This document shows, in pieces, positions 12,151 to 23,905 of a stretch of DNA of 64,000 nucleotides. Source of the DNA: Cinclus cinclus (taxonomy: Eukaryota; Chordata; Aves; Passeriformes; Cinclidae). Location of the stretch: NCBI RefSeq assembly GCF_963662255.1, contig NC_085055.1, positions 6,010,102-6,074,101 of the forward strand, given 5' to 3'. The first letter of the stretch is position 1, and each line of letters begins with the position of its first letter. The notes below the pieces were generated by a model that ran no database searches, was not told the DNA's origin, and worked only from the letters and a program-made list of their open reading frames with translations. The position numbers and the translations under genes were made by a program.

Positions 12151-14913
12151 TTTTATGAAGGTATCATATTTTTCAACTTTTCTCCCAAAAGGTAATAGAC
12201 TCATATCCATGATGTGGCTGTGCCAAATAAAACAGAACGAAGTCTCCTGTGCCTACCTCGGAATTTTTATCATATCGTTCCCTGTGGTAAGTTCAATAAC
12301 ATTAACAAAACCTCCATCTGTTTTTAAGAATTGTTCTGGACAATTTCTAACTCAAATAAAGAACTAAAAAATTCTTCCATGTTGCACTAGAAAAAAGAAT
12401 AGCAAATAACTAAAATACTTGTATTCTGCTAAAGCAATATTGCCACTGTTAGGGGAAGAATGTTTGTAATTTTCTGACATTGTTTATTGAAATTATTTAG
12501 GAAAGATATCAGTGTTTTTTTATGGTAAAGACATCTATGTTCAAGGTCTCTAAATTCAGCATTTTCAGTAACTCTTCAATCACCTGCAGAGGATCCAGCT
12601 GATAACAAATAAGGCTTTTTTTTTTTTTTCTTGATCCATGCAGGTGAGAACTTTTTGCAACACATAATCACAATATAAGCAGAAATGCTGGTAATTTGTT
12701 TTGGTCTATTTCAGATTAAATGAAAGGGGAAATTAATAGTTTTAATTAATTTCTCCATCATTTTTGATAAGTAATCAAAAAATTATAATCCTCTCTGTGC
12801 TTACTTTCATTTTGAAATCTATTTGTCACATTAAATATTTTCTGACCTCACAAGAATTGAGGTGTGAATGAATTTCAGTGGGAAATAAAACATCAGCTGA
12901 CTTGGGATCAGTTAAGTCATCCAAGGTTGCTTCCCATGACAAATATGTTTATGTAGTTCATACAAAGTTTTTAAGTTTTCCATATCTTTTTTTCCCATGA
13001 AAGTTGTTAAAATGTATAAATGCAAGTTGTTGCTTGTTTATTGGTTGGGTCCTTTACTATAATATTAATGTAGTATTAAATTTAGTGTAATATTAAAAAT
13101 TAGAAACCAGTTCCTCTACTAGGTACCAGAGAAGCCAGAACATTAAGGTGAGAGAAGGAATAAAACAAAAAAGCTTTGTTTGGTTAGGGGTTTTTTTTTG
13201 TTGTTTCTGATTGTTTTTATGCAATGTATCTAATTTAGCCAGCATAGTTTGCTCTCTGGGTTGATCATTACAGAAAAATGGATAAGTACTGCGAAAGTTA
13301 TATATTTATATATAAAACACGGTTTGTTTTATGGAGAATCTATAATATGCTACAGCTCTGACTGAAATGAACCAAGATTCATAACATGACCAGCATGCAA
13401 TTAATAGCAAAATGCGGAGAAAATGTGAATTCTCGTTAAACAAAACCTAATGCTCTTTCCAGGCTTGGTGCAGTCAGTGTAGTGATGATGAAACATATTT
13501 GCCATGTATTCTTTCCTTGGTTTCCATCTTTCTGCTGGAACAGTAGCCTCGAAGTGGATTCATTTTGTTCCCATGCATAAATTTATTTTTAGCAAATTTA
13601 TTACATAGTGCTGACATTTCTGTTGTTGGCAAAATACTTGTGTGACATTTTAAAGCCACATTTTTTTTCCAAACTGAATAATGACCTATAAGATCTGTGC
13701 AAATATTCCAGATCCTTTAAATATTTGTGTTATTTCTAGGAAGAAGCAAAATTGAAAACTTTCAAAACATGGCTTCAATCTGGACTTCTCCTCCAAACGT
13801 CTGGCTGAATTAAATCTTAAGTAGTCTTTGCCTAATACACTGGGAAGAAATGGTGAGTTCTTTGTATGAAGCTGTTTGAAAGATCTGCTTAGTGCCACAG
13901 CCTGGTTAGGTGGCTGATGTCAGGATGGTGCAGGCAAAATTATGCCTCTCTCTAGGCATAATTTGTGTAAAAATATGAGAGTTTAAACTCTGCAAATTAA
14001 ATGGAAATCAAGAATCTGAATTCTTTCCCTGGCTATGAAAGTTCCTGGCTAAACAAACAGAAGATTCAGTTTTCTAAAGGGGTCAAGATAATCTCAGATT
14101 AAAAATATTATTTATTTGCATGCATGAATACATAATCTTATGTTGTATGAGTGAAGATGGGTAAAGCAATATCTGTGTGAGAAACTAAGTCCAGTAATTA
14201 GCTTTCTTTCCATTTGGCAACAAATAGCTGTGCAGTAATATCAGAAGAACATTACTGAAACTAATTTTCAGTAATATGACTCCTTGATATTACAAATGCA
14301 TGAAACCCACTAAATAAAGTTAATTGAATTTTAAAAGGCCACTTACAGCTCACACATCAGGTAGTTTTCTGTACCACATCATCAGAAATATTTCTTTGTG
14401 AGAGAAAAGCAGAAAAAAATCAGAGCAACAAAACCAAAACAACTCCCCCTCTGCCCTAGACTGATTATATTTTACTCCCAAATATCCTGCTCTCAATGTG
14501 CTGCTGCCACTTCTTGTTGGACAAGTCTGTTCCTGACCCCAGTTACACGATGAAGTGGCAATTCATAAGAGTGTAGGAGAAAAGGATTCCCATGTCAAGT
14601 AAGCAAATCTGGGGAAAAAGAAATAATCTCACTCTCTGCGTAGTGTCAAGAAGGAATTAGAGAGGAATGAAACAAAACCTGATGAAAGCCAGATTATAAC
14701 CTCATCCTGCAGAGAGATGTGAATACAGTCAATATTCTACACTAGAACAGTTGGCTAATGAGGATTAGGAGCAGCCTTGGGGCTGCTGTTCTACGCAGGG
14801 GAAGAATTTAGATATTTGTGCAGAACTGGGATTTACAGAAGAGCCACCCACTTGCACAGTGAAAGTGAACATTGAAAACCAGTCTGAGCTGTGGCAGCTC
14901 ACATGGCCAATGG
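12151..14913. other. Non-coding AT-rich DNA, no gene seen
   Basis: No gene or clear transposon is visible. A small degenerate tandem pattern based on TAGTATTAA or TAATATTAA occupies about 13056-13102, and a T run of about 13 lies near 12617-12629. AT-rich palindromic bases occur near 13300-13316. Confidence 0.55.
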
Positions 14914-15012
14914 GAGAATCATAAAGCCATAAAATGCTCTGAGTTGGAAAGGATGCACGAGGATCATCAGTGTCCAATCCTGGCCTGTGGACAAGCCCAA
15001 GAGCCCCACAGT
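14914..15012 (-). mobile_element. CR1 LINE 3' end (minus strand)
   Basis: Starting with GAATCATAAAGCCATAAAAT, the plus strand reads the antisense 3' end of a CR1. It continues GAGTTGGAAAGGATGCACGA, GGATCATCAGTGTCCAATCC and TGGCC, then a part matching the consensus around GACAACCCCAAG. This is a subfamily whose antisense continues with CCCTGTGCCTGAGAGCATTG, which is what the piece starting at 17332 carries. The two are on the same strand and in the right order, so they may be halves of one copy. It is non-coding and moderately diverged. The match fades after about 15012. Confidence 0.8.
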
Positions 15013-17284
15013 CTGCCCTTGTGAGAAGATAGGAAACCTTTCTTCTGCCCTAGGGAAAGGCCAGCTCATCACTGGTGTCATTGTTATCAATTCTTCCCCA
15101 AGATCTTGGCTCAGCTGTCAGTCTTGCCGATGCCCTTGGATTTCAGGAGCTGGGTCAGCATTGTCACAAACCCACATAACCACAATTTAACCCCAATAGC
15201 TGCTTTTCAAAGGAAATCCTCTGGGAGCCACATACCAGTTAAAGATGCAATCGCTCTTGGGTTGCAAAGGAGATGAGAAAAATTAATAATCAAAGCTGCA
15301 TAATGAGCAGAATGGCAGCTTACTTATGGAGGGTGCATTTTCAACTCCAGCAACTGAGGAAGAAATGACTTCTGAGAATACAAATGAGGAAAATAAAATA
15401 CCTCCAGATCTTGGGGAAGAAATTTTGACTTATCAGATAATGAGCTCGCTTTTAGTGATGAGAATGATAATGATTCCATTACTAATACTGATAACAATAA
15501 CAATGGCTCTGCGTAAGCTTAGCAACATCAAATGGTTTGCATCTGGTGAAAGAAGAAATTGTTAATATAAAAATAAGAAAGACATGAAAAGATATATTTT
15601 TTTTAAGTAGCGTAGACACAAAGCCTAAGAGTAATAATGAATGATATTAAAAAAATATTAAATTTGTTATTGTTACTACTATGTGCAGAAACTAGAATAA
15701 AATTGTCAGGTTTAGGAAACTTGAATTCAAGCCTATCCTACACCTATCCTCAACAGATGTGGGGGTGAAAGGAAACAAACAAAAAGCCCCAAACACAGAC
15801 TAAAGACAGTGTTCTTTGTTTCCCAGTGCTGAGAACTTTCTGCTTCTTGAAGATGATCCAGTGACAGTTATTGCAGCCCAGTTAGACTGAAACATGACCT
15901 ACATTCCCTTGGTGGCAACAGAGCCTTCTCATAGGCACCGTAGGTATTGGAATGAAACCAAAATTATCAAGAAGATTGATAATGACTGAAGTAATTGGGT
16001 TAGTTGATTATCAAATATACAACTTAAACTGTTTCATAAATCACAAACTGCCAGATTGAGCCTTGAGGGAAGGTTCTACAGAGTGAGCATGAGAAGTTAT
16101 GTTGATACAAAGAATATTATCATCTGCTGACATTTACCTTCCATCTCTTTATCTAAAATCATGCCTCTATTAATTCATAATCTATGATAAGTGAAATATA
16201 CATCAGAGGACTACTCTAGGTAATAAACCCTGCATTTTAATTTCCAGCCAAGGTAGTCAAAGCTACGATTTTAATGAAGTTCCAGATCCCACTTGGAACT
16301 CTGCAGGGAAGGAGTCAGTGATTCCAGTGGCCTTTCATGACAGTACTTCTCTGTTGATCTGAGAACCCCACCTCATGCCTTGCTTGTAGTTCTCACCAGT
16401 AGCATTCAGAGAAGAGATGGATTGAGTTAAACATGGGCTAAAAAGAGTTTTAATTCCCTGGAATCTTCAGCTGCTGCCTTCTGTCACCATGGCTGCAAGA
16501 GTGCCTTGCCCATTATGTGAGTACTGTGCTGCTTACTGAGGGAATTTGGTCCTTAGTGAGCTGCTTTGAGGCACGTCAGGGCTGGCTGGTGAAATAACAC
16601 AAGTATAGGACAGTTTTTTAAAATGAAAAAAGCCCAACCAGGTCAGGTTTGTTTTTTTTTTTTTTTTTTTTTAATCTTTCTCCTCGTTAGTTCATCCTGG
16701 CAGACTGAAAGCAAATTTCAAAAGAGAGACCAAGGCATGGCAGAAAAGTGGTATTTTCTCTGCACTGAGTGTTTTCAGCTGCTCTCAAGACATGCTTTGT
16801 GTCAATTGTACTTAATATTATACAGCTGTTCTAAGTGGTAGACTATTAAAAACCCTCTGATTTCTCTTTGTTGTAGTTCCAAGATTTCCTGTCCTGAAGG
16901 AAATTGGTTTGGATACAAATGTGGAAAAAGTAGTCTAACAGTTCAAAGGATTTTTTTTTTTCCCAGAAAAGTATTCACACTTTTAAAGTAGAATTTTCTG
17001 TGAGTGGAAATAAAATTCTTCTTTCCTTTAGTTAAAATATTGGATGAATTCATGGTCAGCCAGTGGATGAAGGTTAGTTGTTACAGTAAGCTTGTACTTA
17101 CTCTTGGCTATCTGGCTATCTTATCTATCTGGCTCAAAGTGATAGCTAAGTCTCTTCCAAGCCTTTCCTTCACAGTCACAGCATCAGGACACTCTCTCAC
17201 TACAACTCTGCACTTGGGCTTTTTTGGGGGTGGGTTGGCTTTGAGCTGTGGTCAAACTCCTCCTCCTCACCAGGCTGGGGTGGA
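15013..17284. other. Unassigned 2.3-kb segment between two CR1 pieces
   Basis: This segment separates two CR1 pieces that adjoin in the consensus. It holds no recognisable transposon domain, LTR or gene. A run of 21 T lies at 16652-16672, and a short stretch near 15440-15510 is rich in GATAAT and ATAACAATAAC-like units. If the flanking pieces are one CR1, this is an insertion of unknown type; otherwise it is ordinary unique DNA between independent insertions. Confidence 0.4.
16652..16672. repeat. T21 homopolymer
   Basis: Twenty-one consecutive T are read directly. It could be a slippage tract or the antisense of a retroposon tail; no element body is recognised next to it. Confidence 0.9.
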
Positions 17285-17331
17285 ATATAGAATGTTAAAT
17301 AAAGAGTATTACATATAGAATATTAAATAAA
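17285..17331. repeat. Imperfect tandem duplication, period 28
   Basis: ATATAGAATGTTAAATAAA at 17285-17303 recurs at 17313-17331 with one substitution. The unit distance is 28 bases. The second copy ends exactly where the CR1 homology begins, so the duplication sits at an insertion boundary. Confidence 0.85.
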
Positions 17332-17622
17332 CCCCAAAGATCACTCACAACCCTGTGCCTGAGAGCATTGTCCAAACACTCCTTGAACTCTGTCAGGCTT
17401 GGGGCTGTGACCATTTCCCTGGGGAGTCTGTTCAGTGCCCAACCACCCTCTGGGTGAAAAAGCTTTCCCTAATATCCAACCTAAATATATCCCTAATATC
17501 CAACCTAAACCTGCCCTGACACCGCTCCATGCCTCAGGTCCTGTCAGTGGTCAGCAGAGATCAGTGCCTGTCCTTCCTCTTCCCCTCATGAGGAAGCTGC
17601 AGACCCCAATGAGGTCTCCCCT
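17332..17622 (-). mobile_element. CR1 LINE 3' region fragment (minus strand)
   Basis: The plus strand reads the antisense of a CR1 3' region for about 290 bases. It begins CCCCAAAGATCACTCACAA and then CCCTGTGCCTGAGAGCATTG. Further on come GAACTCTGTCAGGCTTGGGG, CCACCCTCTGGGTGAAAAAG, and finally AATGAGGTCTCCCCTCATCA. The match to the consensus I know is high through most of the piece. There is an internal duplication: CCCTAATATCCAACCTAAA occurs at 17467-17485 and again at 17491-17509. The piece lacks the terminal 3' repeat, which would lie to its left. It is followed without a gap by LTR-like sequence. Confidence 0.9.
17467..17509. repeat. Tandem duplication inside CR1, period 24
   Basis: Nineteen bases (CCCTAATATCCAACCTAAA) occur at 17467-17485 and exactly again at 17491-17509, with TATAT between. 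The consensus has this stretch once, so the duplication arose in this copy or its immediate source. Confidence 0.9.
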
Positions 17623-17880
17623 CATCACAAGGAAAGTGAGGTGAAAAATTTGTGGGTCAAGATAAAGACAGGGAGATCACCTAACTATGATGGTCGCACA
17701 CAAAACAGACTCAACTTGAGGAAAATTAATATATTGCCAATTAAAATAGAATTGGATAGCGAGAAATAATGACAAAAATTGAAACAATACCTTCCTCTCA
17801 TCCCTTATTCTGCAGACTCACCTCCCACCTCCTATCCTGCCTGTGGCCACAGTGAATGGGGAATGGGGGCTGAACTCTGA
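17623..17880 (+). mobile_element. Endogenous retrovirus LTR fragment (ERVL-like, plus strand)
   Basis: This piece resembles the inner part of a dispersed avian LTR. Diagnostic blocks are GTGGGTCAAGATAAAGACAG, GGGAGATCAC, AAACAGACTCAACTTGAGG, then an AATTAAAATAGA and GAGAAATAA part, a CT-rich stretch at about 17790-17835, and GAATGGGGAATGGGGGCT at about 17855-17873. It has neither an obvious TG start nor the CA end, so it is truncated on both sides. No gag, pol or env sequence is present. The ERVL-like label rests on similarity in structure to the LTR at 53690 and is less certain than the call that it is an LTR. Confidence 0.65.
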
Positions 17881-20800
17881 CTCATTGAGTGGTCAGTGGG
17901 ACCAGAGCTTGGCGAAATACCCAGAGACTCTTACAGTTGTATTTCACACTTCCTTTCTCTTTCTGTGTTTCCTAAATGAGCTGATTTTGATCAAAATCTC
18001 TTTAGCTGGGAATGGATCTTTCTTCTAAAGAGCATCTGTGTAGGTTGATTTCCATACACAGGGGCAAATAGTTTTGCCTGATTCGACCTGTAAATGGAGA
18101 AAGGATTGACCAACATATCACAGTGAATAAAGACACTGTGACTACAGAAAACATATAGGAGAGCTTTTAAAAACTTACATTGATTAATAGCTTGTGTAAA
18201 TTTTAGCAAGGCAGTACCAAACACAACTATGATTTATCAATATTTTACTGTGAGACGGATAAGCCATAAGTAATCAATAGCAACAGACAATTAGGATACT
18301 GAGGTAATTAAGAGAATGGCAGTGGATGGCAAATGTCTCTAATAGCCTCAGGAGAGAACTCTAATGATGATAATGGTAATGGGCAGCTGCAGCAAACATC
18401 CAGCATCCAGCCACAGAAATGGGAAAAGCACTGTTATGGTTGGGACAAGCATTCCCAAATCCTTGGGCTGTCCCAGCCCCTCTGTCCCACCACACCCTGC
18501 TGCTGGTCCTCCGTGTCCACACTCCCAGCTCAGGGCTCCAAACTCACACCACACTGTTCCTGAAGAAGCTGTTTGCTCCATAGCAGTTGTTTCCTAGCAG
18601 TGAGGGCTTTTAATGCTGGTCTGCTTCTGCTGCTCCCACCTCCGTATTTTTCTGGGTTTTCTTTCACCCCCTCAGGAGTCCATAATCTCTGCCTTTCTTT
18701 TCTCTGCTTCCCCAGTTTCCCACGCTGGCAGCTCACTGTGCGGAGTCGCTTTCCCAGTACAGAGGTTTTTTTTTTGTTTCTTTGGGAATCTGCTTTACTG
18801 AAACCAACTCCTATAATTGTCCATTTCAATATTCCATATTGACATTTGAATTCCATATTCCAAAGGCAATGTTCCTTTCAAATAGTTCCTTTCCCCCTCA
18901 TTCTGCAGCTGTCCTAACGATGCTGTTCACACAGTATTTTTCCTACGTGCTATTTATTGTGTTAAATCAGCCATTTGTTAGTTCAGCAGTTCCGCTGTGG
19001 TTTGTAGATATTCCCGGGCCTTAAAATTATGCAAAATCAGCAATTTGGTTAGTTCCTGTCTCACCATAAGTAATGCCAAATGTATTTTCACAGGGTTGGC
19101 AAAAATTACACCAAGGCCCATCTTGTCTTTAATGATGCCCTCTCTGCTACTGTGGGACAATATTATGTTAAGGGCTGTCCAGCTCATTGGTTCTCTTCAC
19201 CTGAAATAGCAAATTATGAGGGAGCCTATCAGCCTGTCTTGGCTCACTGGTTCCTTTCCCTATGGAAAAAAAAGACATTTATGTTGTTTTTTGGATTTCC
19301 CCTTACATCGCCTCCACCAGGAGAGCACTTAAAGAGAATTAATTCACTGGCAAATTCCTCAATTTAGAAAAATCATTTTAGCCTTATTGATCAACAGAAA
19401 ATTTGCTGTGTAGCTTGAAAATTGTTCTTTATACTCTGATATAATTTTAGTGTTCCCCCCCCACTCCCCCAGCAATACTTTAGTTTGAGAATACTTTTTC
19501 AAACAAATGGCAAAAATTCATGTCTGTACCCACAGTTTCTGATTCTATTGCACACACATATAGTATTGGATGCTGGCGTGGTACAATGGCATATTTAGAT
19601 GAGAATACAATTGAAATATGCTTTATCTTTTAGCTGATGCAGTTACCTTTTGAGATACTTGGGAAAAAAAATCTATTAAAAATCTAGATACCAATTCATC
19701 TATAATTGGTAATTTTGAGAATTTTACAGTTTTTATAAAGAGTGTAGCCACTGTTTGGCACAGGCTGTACATGTAAATTTACTGCTGTTATGGTATTGTC
19801 CTTCTTGCCAATGAAATGGTAAGCTTAGTATTAAAAACAATATGTTATCAATTTTGAGATACATTTTTATCACATAAACACACGATCAAGGCAGCCAAAG
19901 TAGCTGCAATTTTAAGCAGGATCTAATTTTTGTTTGTCTTTAAAAGCCCTTGGAATACTTTATGACCATTCAGTAAAGGGTTTTTCAGAACAAGGCCCAG
20001 GGGAAGAGTGGCACATCCTTACTTTCTGTAATGAACCTGTTCTACCAAACTCATGAGTACCAAACTGATTTCTATACTTATCATAGAAATGGCAATAAAC
20101 TAGTTCATATTTTGCAGTTTGAGATAGTTGACTTGCTAAGAATACATTTTTTTTCTACAAGGAAAGCATAGCCTGGACAATTTATAGATTAATAACAACT
20201 GAAAAAAGTTGGTTATGGTTCAAATGAAGAATGTGTCAGTCCTACTAAAAAGTAGCACACTTTTACTACGAGGTGGGAAATAAGATATTTGTGAAGAAAC
20301 TGTGTATGTGCACCAAATATTAAATTTTGAAGCATAGCTTTATTTCAACATTTTAACAGGCCTATTTTAACATTAAGCATCAACTAGGGCAGGTTGTTTC
20401 AAGAAATTTATTGTGCACATTGAAAGCTACTGGACAATCTAAATCTCCCTTATATGGCTTAGTGATATCCTGTTTCATTTTAGATACCATTTTAAATATC
20501 CCATGAGTCATTTGTAATAAATAAGTGTGTGGGGAGTAAAACCACTCCTGACTGGTAACTTGGGAGCATGCCATGGGTTTTGCCACTACAGACATGATCC
20601 TGCTCTGTTCTGTAGTGAAATTTCTGATTAAGTTCAATACCAATGACTGTATCAGTAAATCAAAATCCAATTGTGCCTACAAACTCTATTTTACTGAAAA
20701 TGCTGCAGGATTAAAATGACGAAATTGTAAAACATCCAGGTGTTGTGTGGGCTTGTGGGTGATACTCCTTTATCAGCAGCAGGGAATGTCCCCAGCTTTA

Positions 20801-21280
20801 GCAGCAGCTCTTAGTGTGTACATCTGAGGTCTGCTTTCCAAAACTGTGCCATGGAAAACAGCTCCAGGAGAAACAAAATCAGGTGTTTATGTGCCACTGG
20901 GTAAAGGGTAGAGGTCCTTGGACTTCCTGCCTTGTGTCTTGTAAGGATGGATTGATGGGGCTTCGTTCTGACAGAAAGACACACAAGCCCAAAGTGACAC
21001 CAGGCACTCTTGGGATGTTCTCCCTGTGGCAGGCTGGTGTCAGGGACCTGCTGCCTCCCTGTGCTGGGGTTTTGCCTGGAAAGGGTTGCACTACAGTCCC
21101 CCGGTTTCGGGTAGAAACTGGAGAATTACAGCTAATTAGAATTAAAGCAGTTCACGTCACTATTTTTTCCTAAAAATGTTTTGATGGATTTCTTGCTCTT
21201 GTATCCCTCGGTGAAATATATTTGACAGAAAGACATTTGAACTTGCAGATAAACATGTCTATAATTTTTGTGTGTGACTC
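17881..21280. other. Non-coding DNA, no gene seen
   Basis: I recognise no exon, RNA gene or transposon. A GC-richer patch at about 18440-18760 leaves several overlapping frames open on both strands, a composition effect. C-rich bases (C8, ACT, C5) occur at 19455-19470. A further GC-richer patch at about 20880-21110 matches no repeat that I know. Confidence 0.5.
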
Positions 21281-21338
21281 TATATATTTATATATATATA
21301 CATATGCATATACATGGATATATATATATATATATATG
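21281..21338. repeat. Interrupted (TA)n microsatellite
   Basis: Alternating T and A with a few C and G interruptions runs for about 58 bases, including an uninterrupted TATATA stretch near 21319-21337. The two TA-rich arms around ACATATGCATATACATGGA are self-complementary and could form a hairpin. Length is probably polymorphic. Confidence 0.9.
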
Positions 21339-21950
21339 TAAACATGCACATCCAGTGCTGTTATTTTGCGATTTTTATTTTGAGTAAGACCTTGAAAAAG
21401 CATGTGAAACCTTTTGAAGTGTTTTTAGGAAGTTTCCAACCAATTTATTACAGATTCTTTAATAAATTTACATTTTAACATCCCATTAAATCCTAATTAT
21501 TTGGAACAACCAAAGAAGAAAACTCAGAATTAAAAACAGGGTACATTTACAGCCCTGTTATAAAATGTTTGCTATTTTCATATAGTTATTTACAACTGTG
21601 TTGTGGCTGAATTAATGTGTTAATTTATTACCTGTATATGAGTATTTATTGTTGGTGTCATTATCATGTAACTGTAATTTTAATTAATTCCTTGACAGCG
21701 TGTCTGTGATTTCTGTGTGGAACGTTAAATGTCAAATTAGTTTTCTTTGTTGCCTCATTTGTAAGTATTAAAGTATTTATGTACAGTGCAAAGAAATTAG
21801 TAACAATTACTATAAGAGACCTATTGCATATGCTAAATGAAAGCAGATGTTGAATGTTGAAGGTTAGAGTATTTTGGTTTGTTAACAGCTTAGGTTGAGC
21901 ATAGAATGTGTTCAAATGCAAAACAATAATAATCCATGTATCATTGCTGC

Positions 21951-21977
21951 ATGTGTGTCTGTGTGTGTGTGTGTGTC
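21951..21977. repeat. (GT)n microsatellite
   Basis: TG/GT units run with a single C interruption (TGTGTGTCTGTG) for about 27 bases, seen directly. Confidence 0.9.
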
Positions 21978-22231
21978 TATTTAATGGTTTCCCTTATATT
22001 TTTGAAGAGCTCATTATAAAAGGATGCTTTGTAGAGTGATACTGAGGCAGAGGTGGGCAACTGCAGTCACATTGTTGGTGATGAAGAGATTTTGTGTGCT
22101 CCTTTTGTTTATACTTAGATTAGTGAGAATTAGCTCATCAGACTGAGTTTATCAAGAGTCCTCACTTTCTAATTATTTTCAGTGTAAAAATATTATGGGA
22201 TTCGCAAAACCCAAGAATATCAATCAGAATG

Positions 22232-22256
22232 AATATATATATACACATACATATAT
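22232..22256. repeat. (TA)n/(CA)n mixed short repeat
   Basis: Alternating AT followed by ACACATACATATAT is seen directly. It is short and interrupted. Confidence 0.75.
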
Positions 22257-23760
22257 CTTTCTTATTTTGATAAATGTTTTCTGAAAAAAAAAGTCCATTT
22301 CAATTTTTTTTTCTATTAGAAATAGACTACAATAGGGTGTAGGCAAAGCTTTTGCTTCTTTCAATTTTGTAGTTGAATTTCCCATTCCACAAGGAAGTTT
22401 TGAAAGGACTGGGTGCTGAAATTTTGCAAAACTGCTAAGATGGGAGTAGTTACTACAGTGTGTTGACATTCTGTAATCCTCGTGAAGCCTCTTCCCATTT
22501 CTATACTGGCCCAGAATAGAATTTTACAGCCAAAGCTGTTAAATATACTGAAGGTATTTTAGCAGAACGCACTGTTTAAGGTTGTTGAAAGCATGGATAC
22601 GAACATCAAGGGCAAAGCTAAATCAAATTTTTAGGTGCAAGTATTTGGTAGTGAACTAGGCTAGGAAATGTCTCATTTTTATTCAGAGTGGTCATCCTTA
22701 TTTGATAGATTATTCTAACTATATAGATTTTTTTATTATCCAATTAGAATATTGTATTCCTACTACCAGTTGAAATTTAAAATAATAGATGTAAAATACA
22801 GGTTGGGGAAAGCCATTTAATTAACACAAAAAATGGAAAACATAGATCCTAAGAAACCAAACCATAATTTTAGGTTGATGAGGTAGAAGGAATATAGGAC
22901 TTTTTATAGTCCATATTTTAAACCTTAACATAATTAAAATAGACCAAATCTTTTAATCTCTGCATCTACTTTTAATTTACACATATATTGATAAAAAATC
23001 CAGGAGCTGCCAATGACCTTATGTAATGGTGATTGCAAAAGAAAACCTTATTTTTAACAGTAGAAAAATCCACCCACGTGGAATCATTTGAGTGGTCTGG
23101 ATAAGTGTCTTCTGTATTAATGAAGCTTATTTGCATGGTAAATGTGCTTTATTTTGTGTTTTCCTGCTTTGGTGTCATTGCAGCCTTTCATTTGCAGATT
23201 AAACAGGCAACTGAATATGGGGGGTTTTTTGTATAAGTTTTGTTTTGGGTTTTTTTTTAATGGTATTTTTTTGATCCAGGAGCATTACAGATCAAGACGC
23301 TGATCTTTTGTGAAGTCACCATACTGATGTCAGTATTATATTCCAGTATATGGCTAAAAAGAGGCCAATGCTAAAAAAGATAATAAGAAATTTCTTTGGG
23401 TTCAGATATCTTCTAGGATTAATGCAGTGGTATAATTAACTAAAAAAAATAATGATGCATTAATGCAGATCTAAATGAAGAATGTTGAGTCCACAGAGTT
23501 GTCATGCAGTTACTGCAAGAGCTGATTCCAGTGTAACCACACATTGAATTACTTATTACATTTTTCAAAACTTTCTATTCAAAGTCTGAGCCACGGCTCT
23601 TCCAGGACTCCCTTATCAAGTGGTAAGCTTCATCTGCATGGGTGTATAAATCCTCACATTTGAGCTTCCATAAATTAAGATTGGTTTGACCTGGAGCACA
23701 AGATGTTGGCAGCTCTCAGTTCCCCTCCAGAGCAGGGAACCATTGTTCTGTGCACAGGGC

Positions 23761-23905
23761 CTGCAGACAAAAGACAGATCTGCCCTAAGGAGCTTCCAGT
23801 CTAAATAGACATGACAAATAATAGCAGGAAAGAGCTGCTATTCATATTCTCTTCTTACACCTGGAAAACTGATTCATAGAAGATGTTATGAAAAGCCCAT
23901 AAAAG
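23761..23905 (+). mobile_element. Ancient MIR/L2-like SINE remnant
   Basis: Two blocks in the right order resemble an old amniote SINE core. The first, GATCTGCCCTAAGGAGCTTC then CAGTCTAAATAGACATGACA, corresponds to the family's CTGCCC...GAGCTTACAGTCTAAATAGAC part. The second, about 23838-23885 (CTATTCATATTCTCTTCTTA, then CACCTGGAAAACTGATTCAT), corresponds to TTATTATCCCCATTTTACAG, then ATGGGGAAACTGAGGCACAG. Divergence is high, as expected for an element older than birds. The family label is a judgement from remembered consensus sequences. The usual TGACTTGCCCAAGGTCACAC part that should follow is not clear. Confidence 0.55.

Larger units (their letters stand above)
21339..23760. other. Very AT-rich non-coding DNA
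   Basis: No gene or transposon is recognised. The stretch contains the (GT)n tract at 21951 and the TA/CA mixture at 22232, and is otherwise low in G and C with many short A and T runs. Confidence 0.55.

Noticed and set aside
15326..15565. 79-codon frame with an acidic start and hydrophobic end (possible small membrane protein)
   Set aside because: The hydrophobic part is encoded by AT-rich GATAAT/ATAACAAT-like bases; no family resemblance or other support.
17221..17241. G-rich bases (GGGGG-T-GGG-TT-GG) as a possible G-quadruplex
   Set aside because: There are not four G runs of sufficient length close together.
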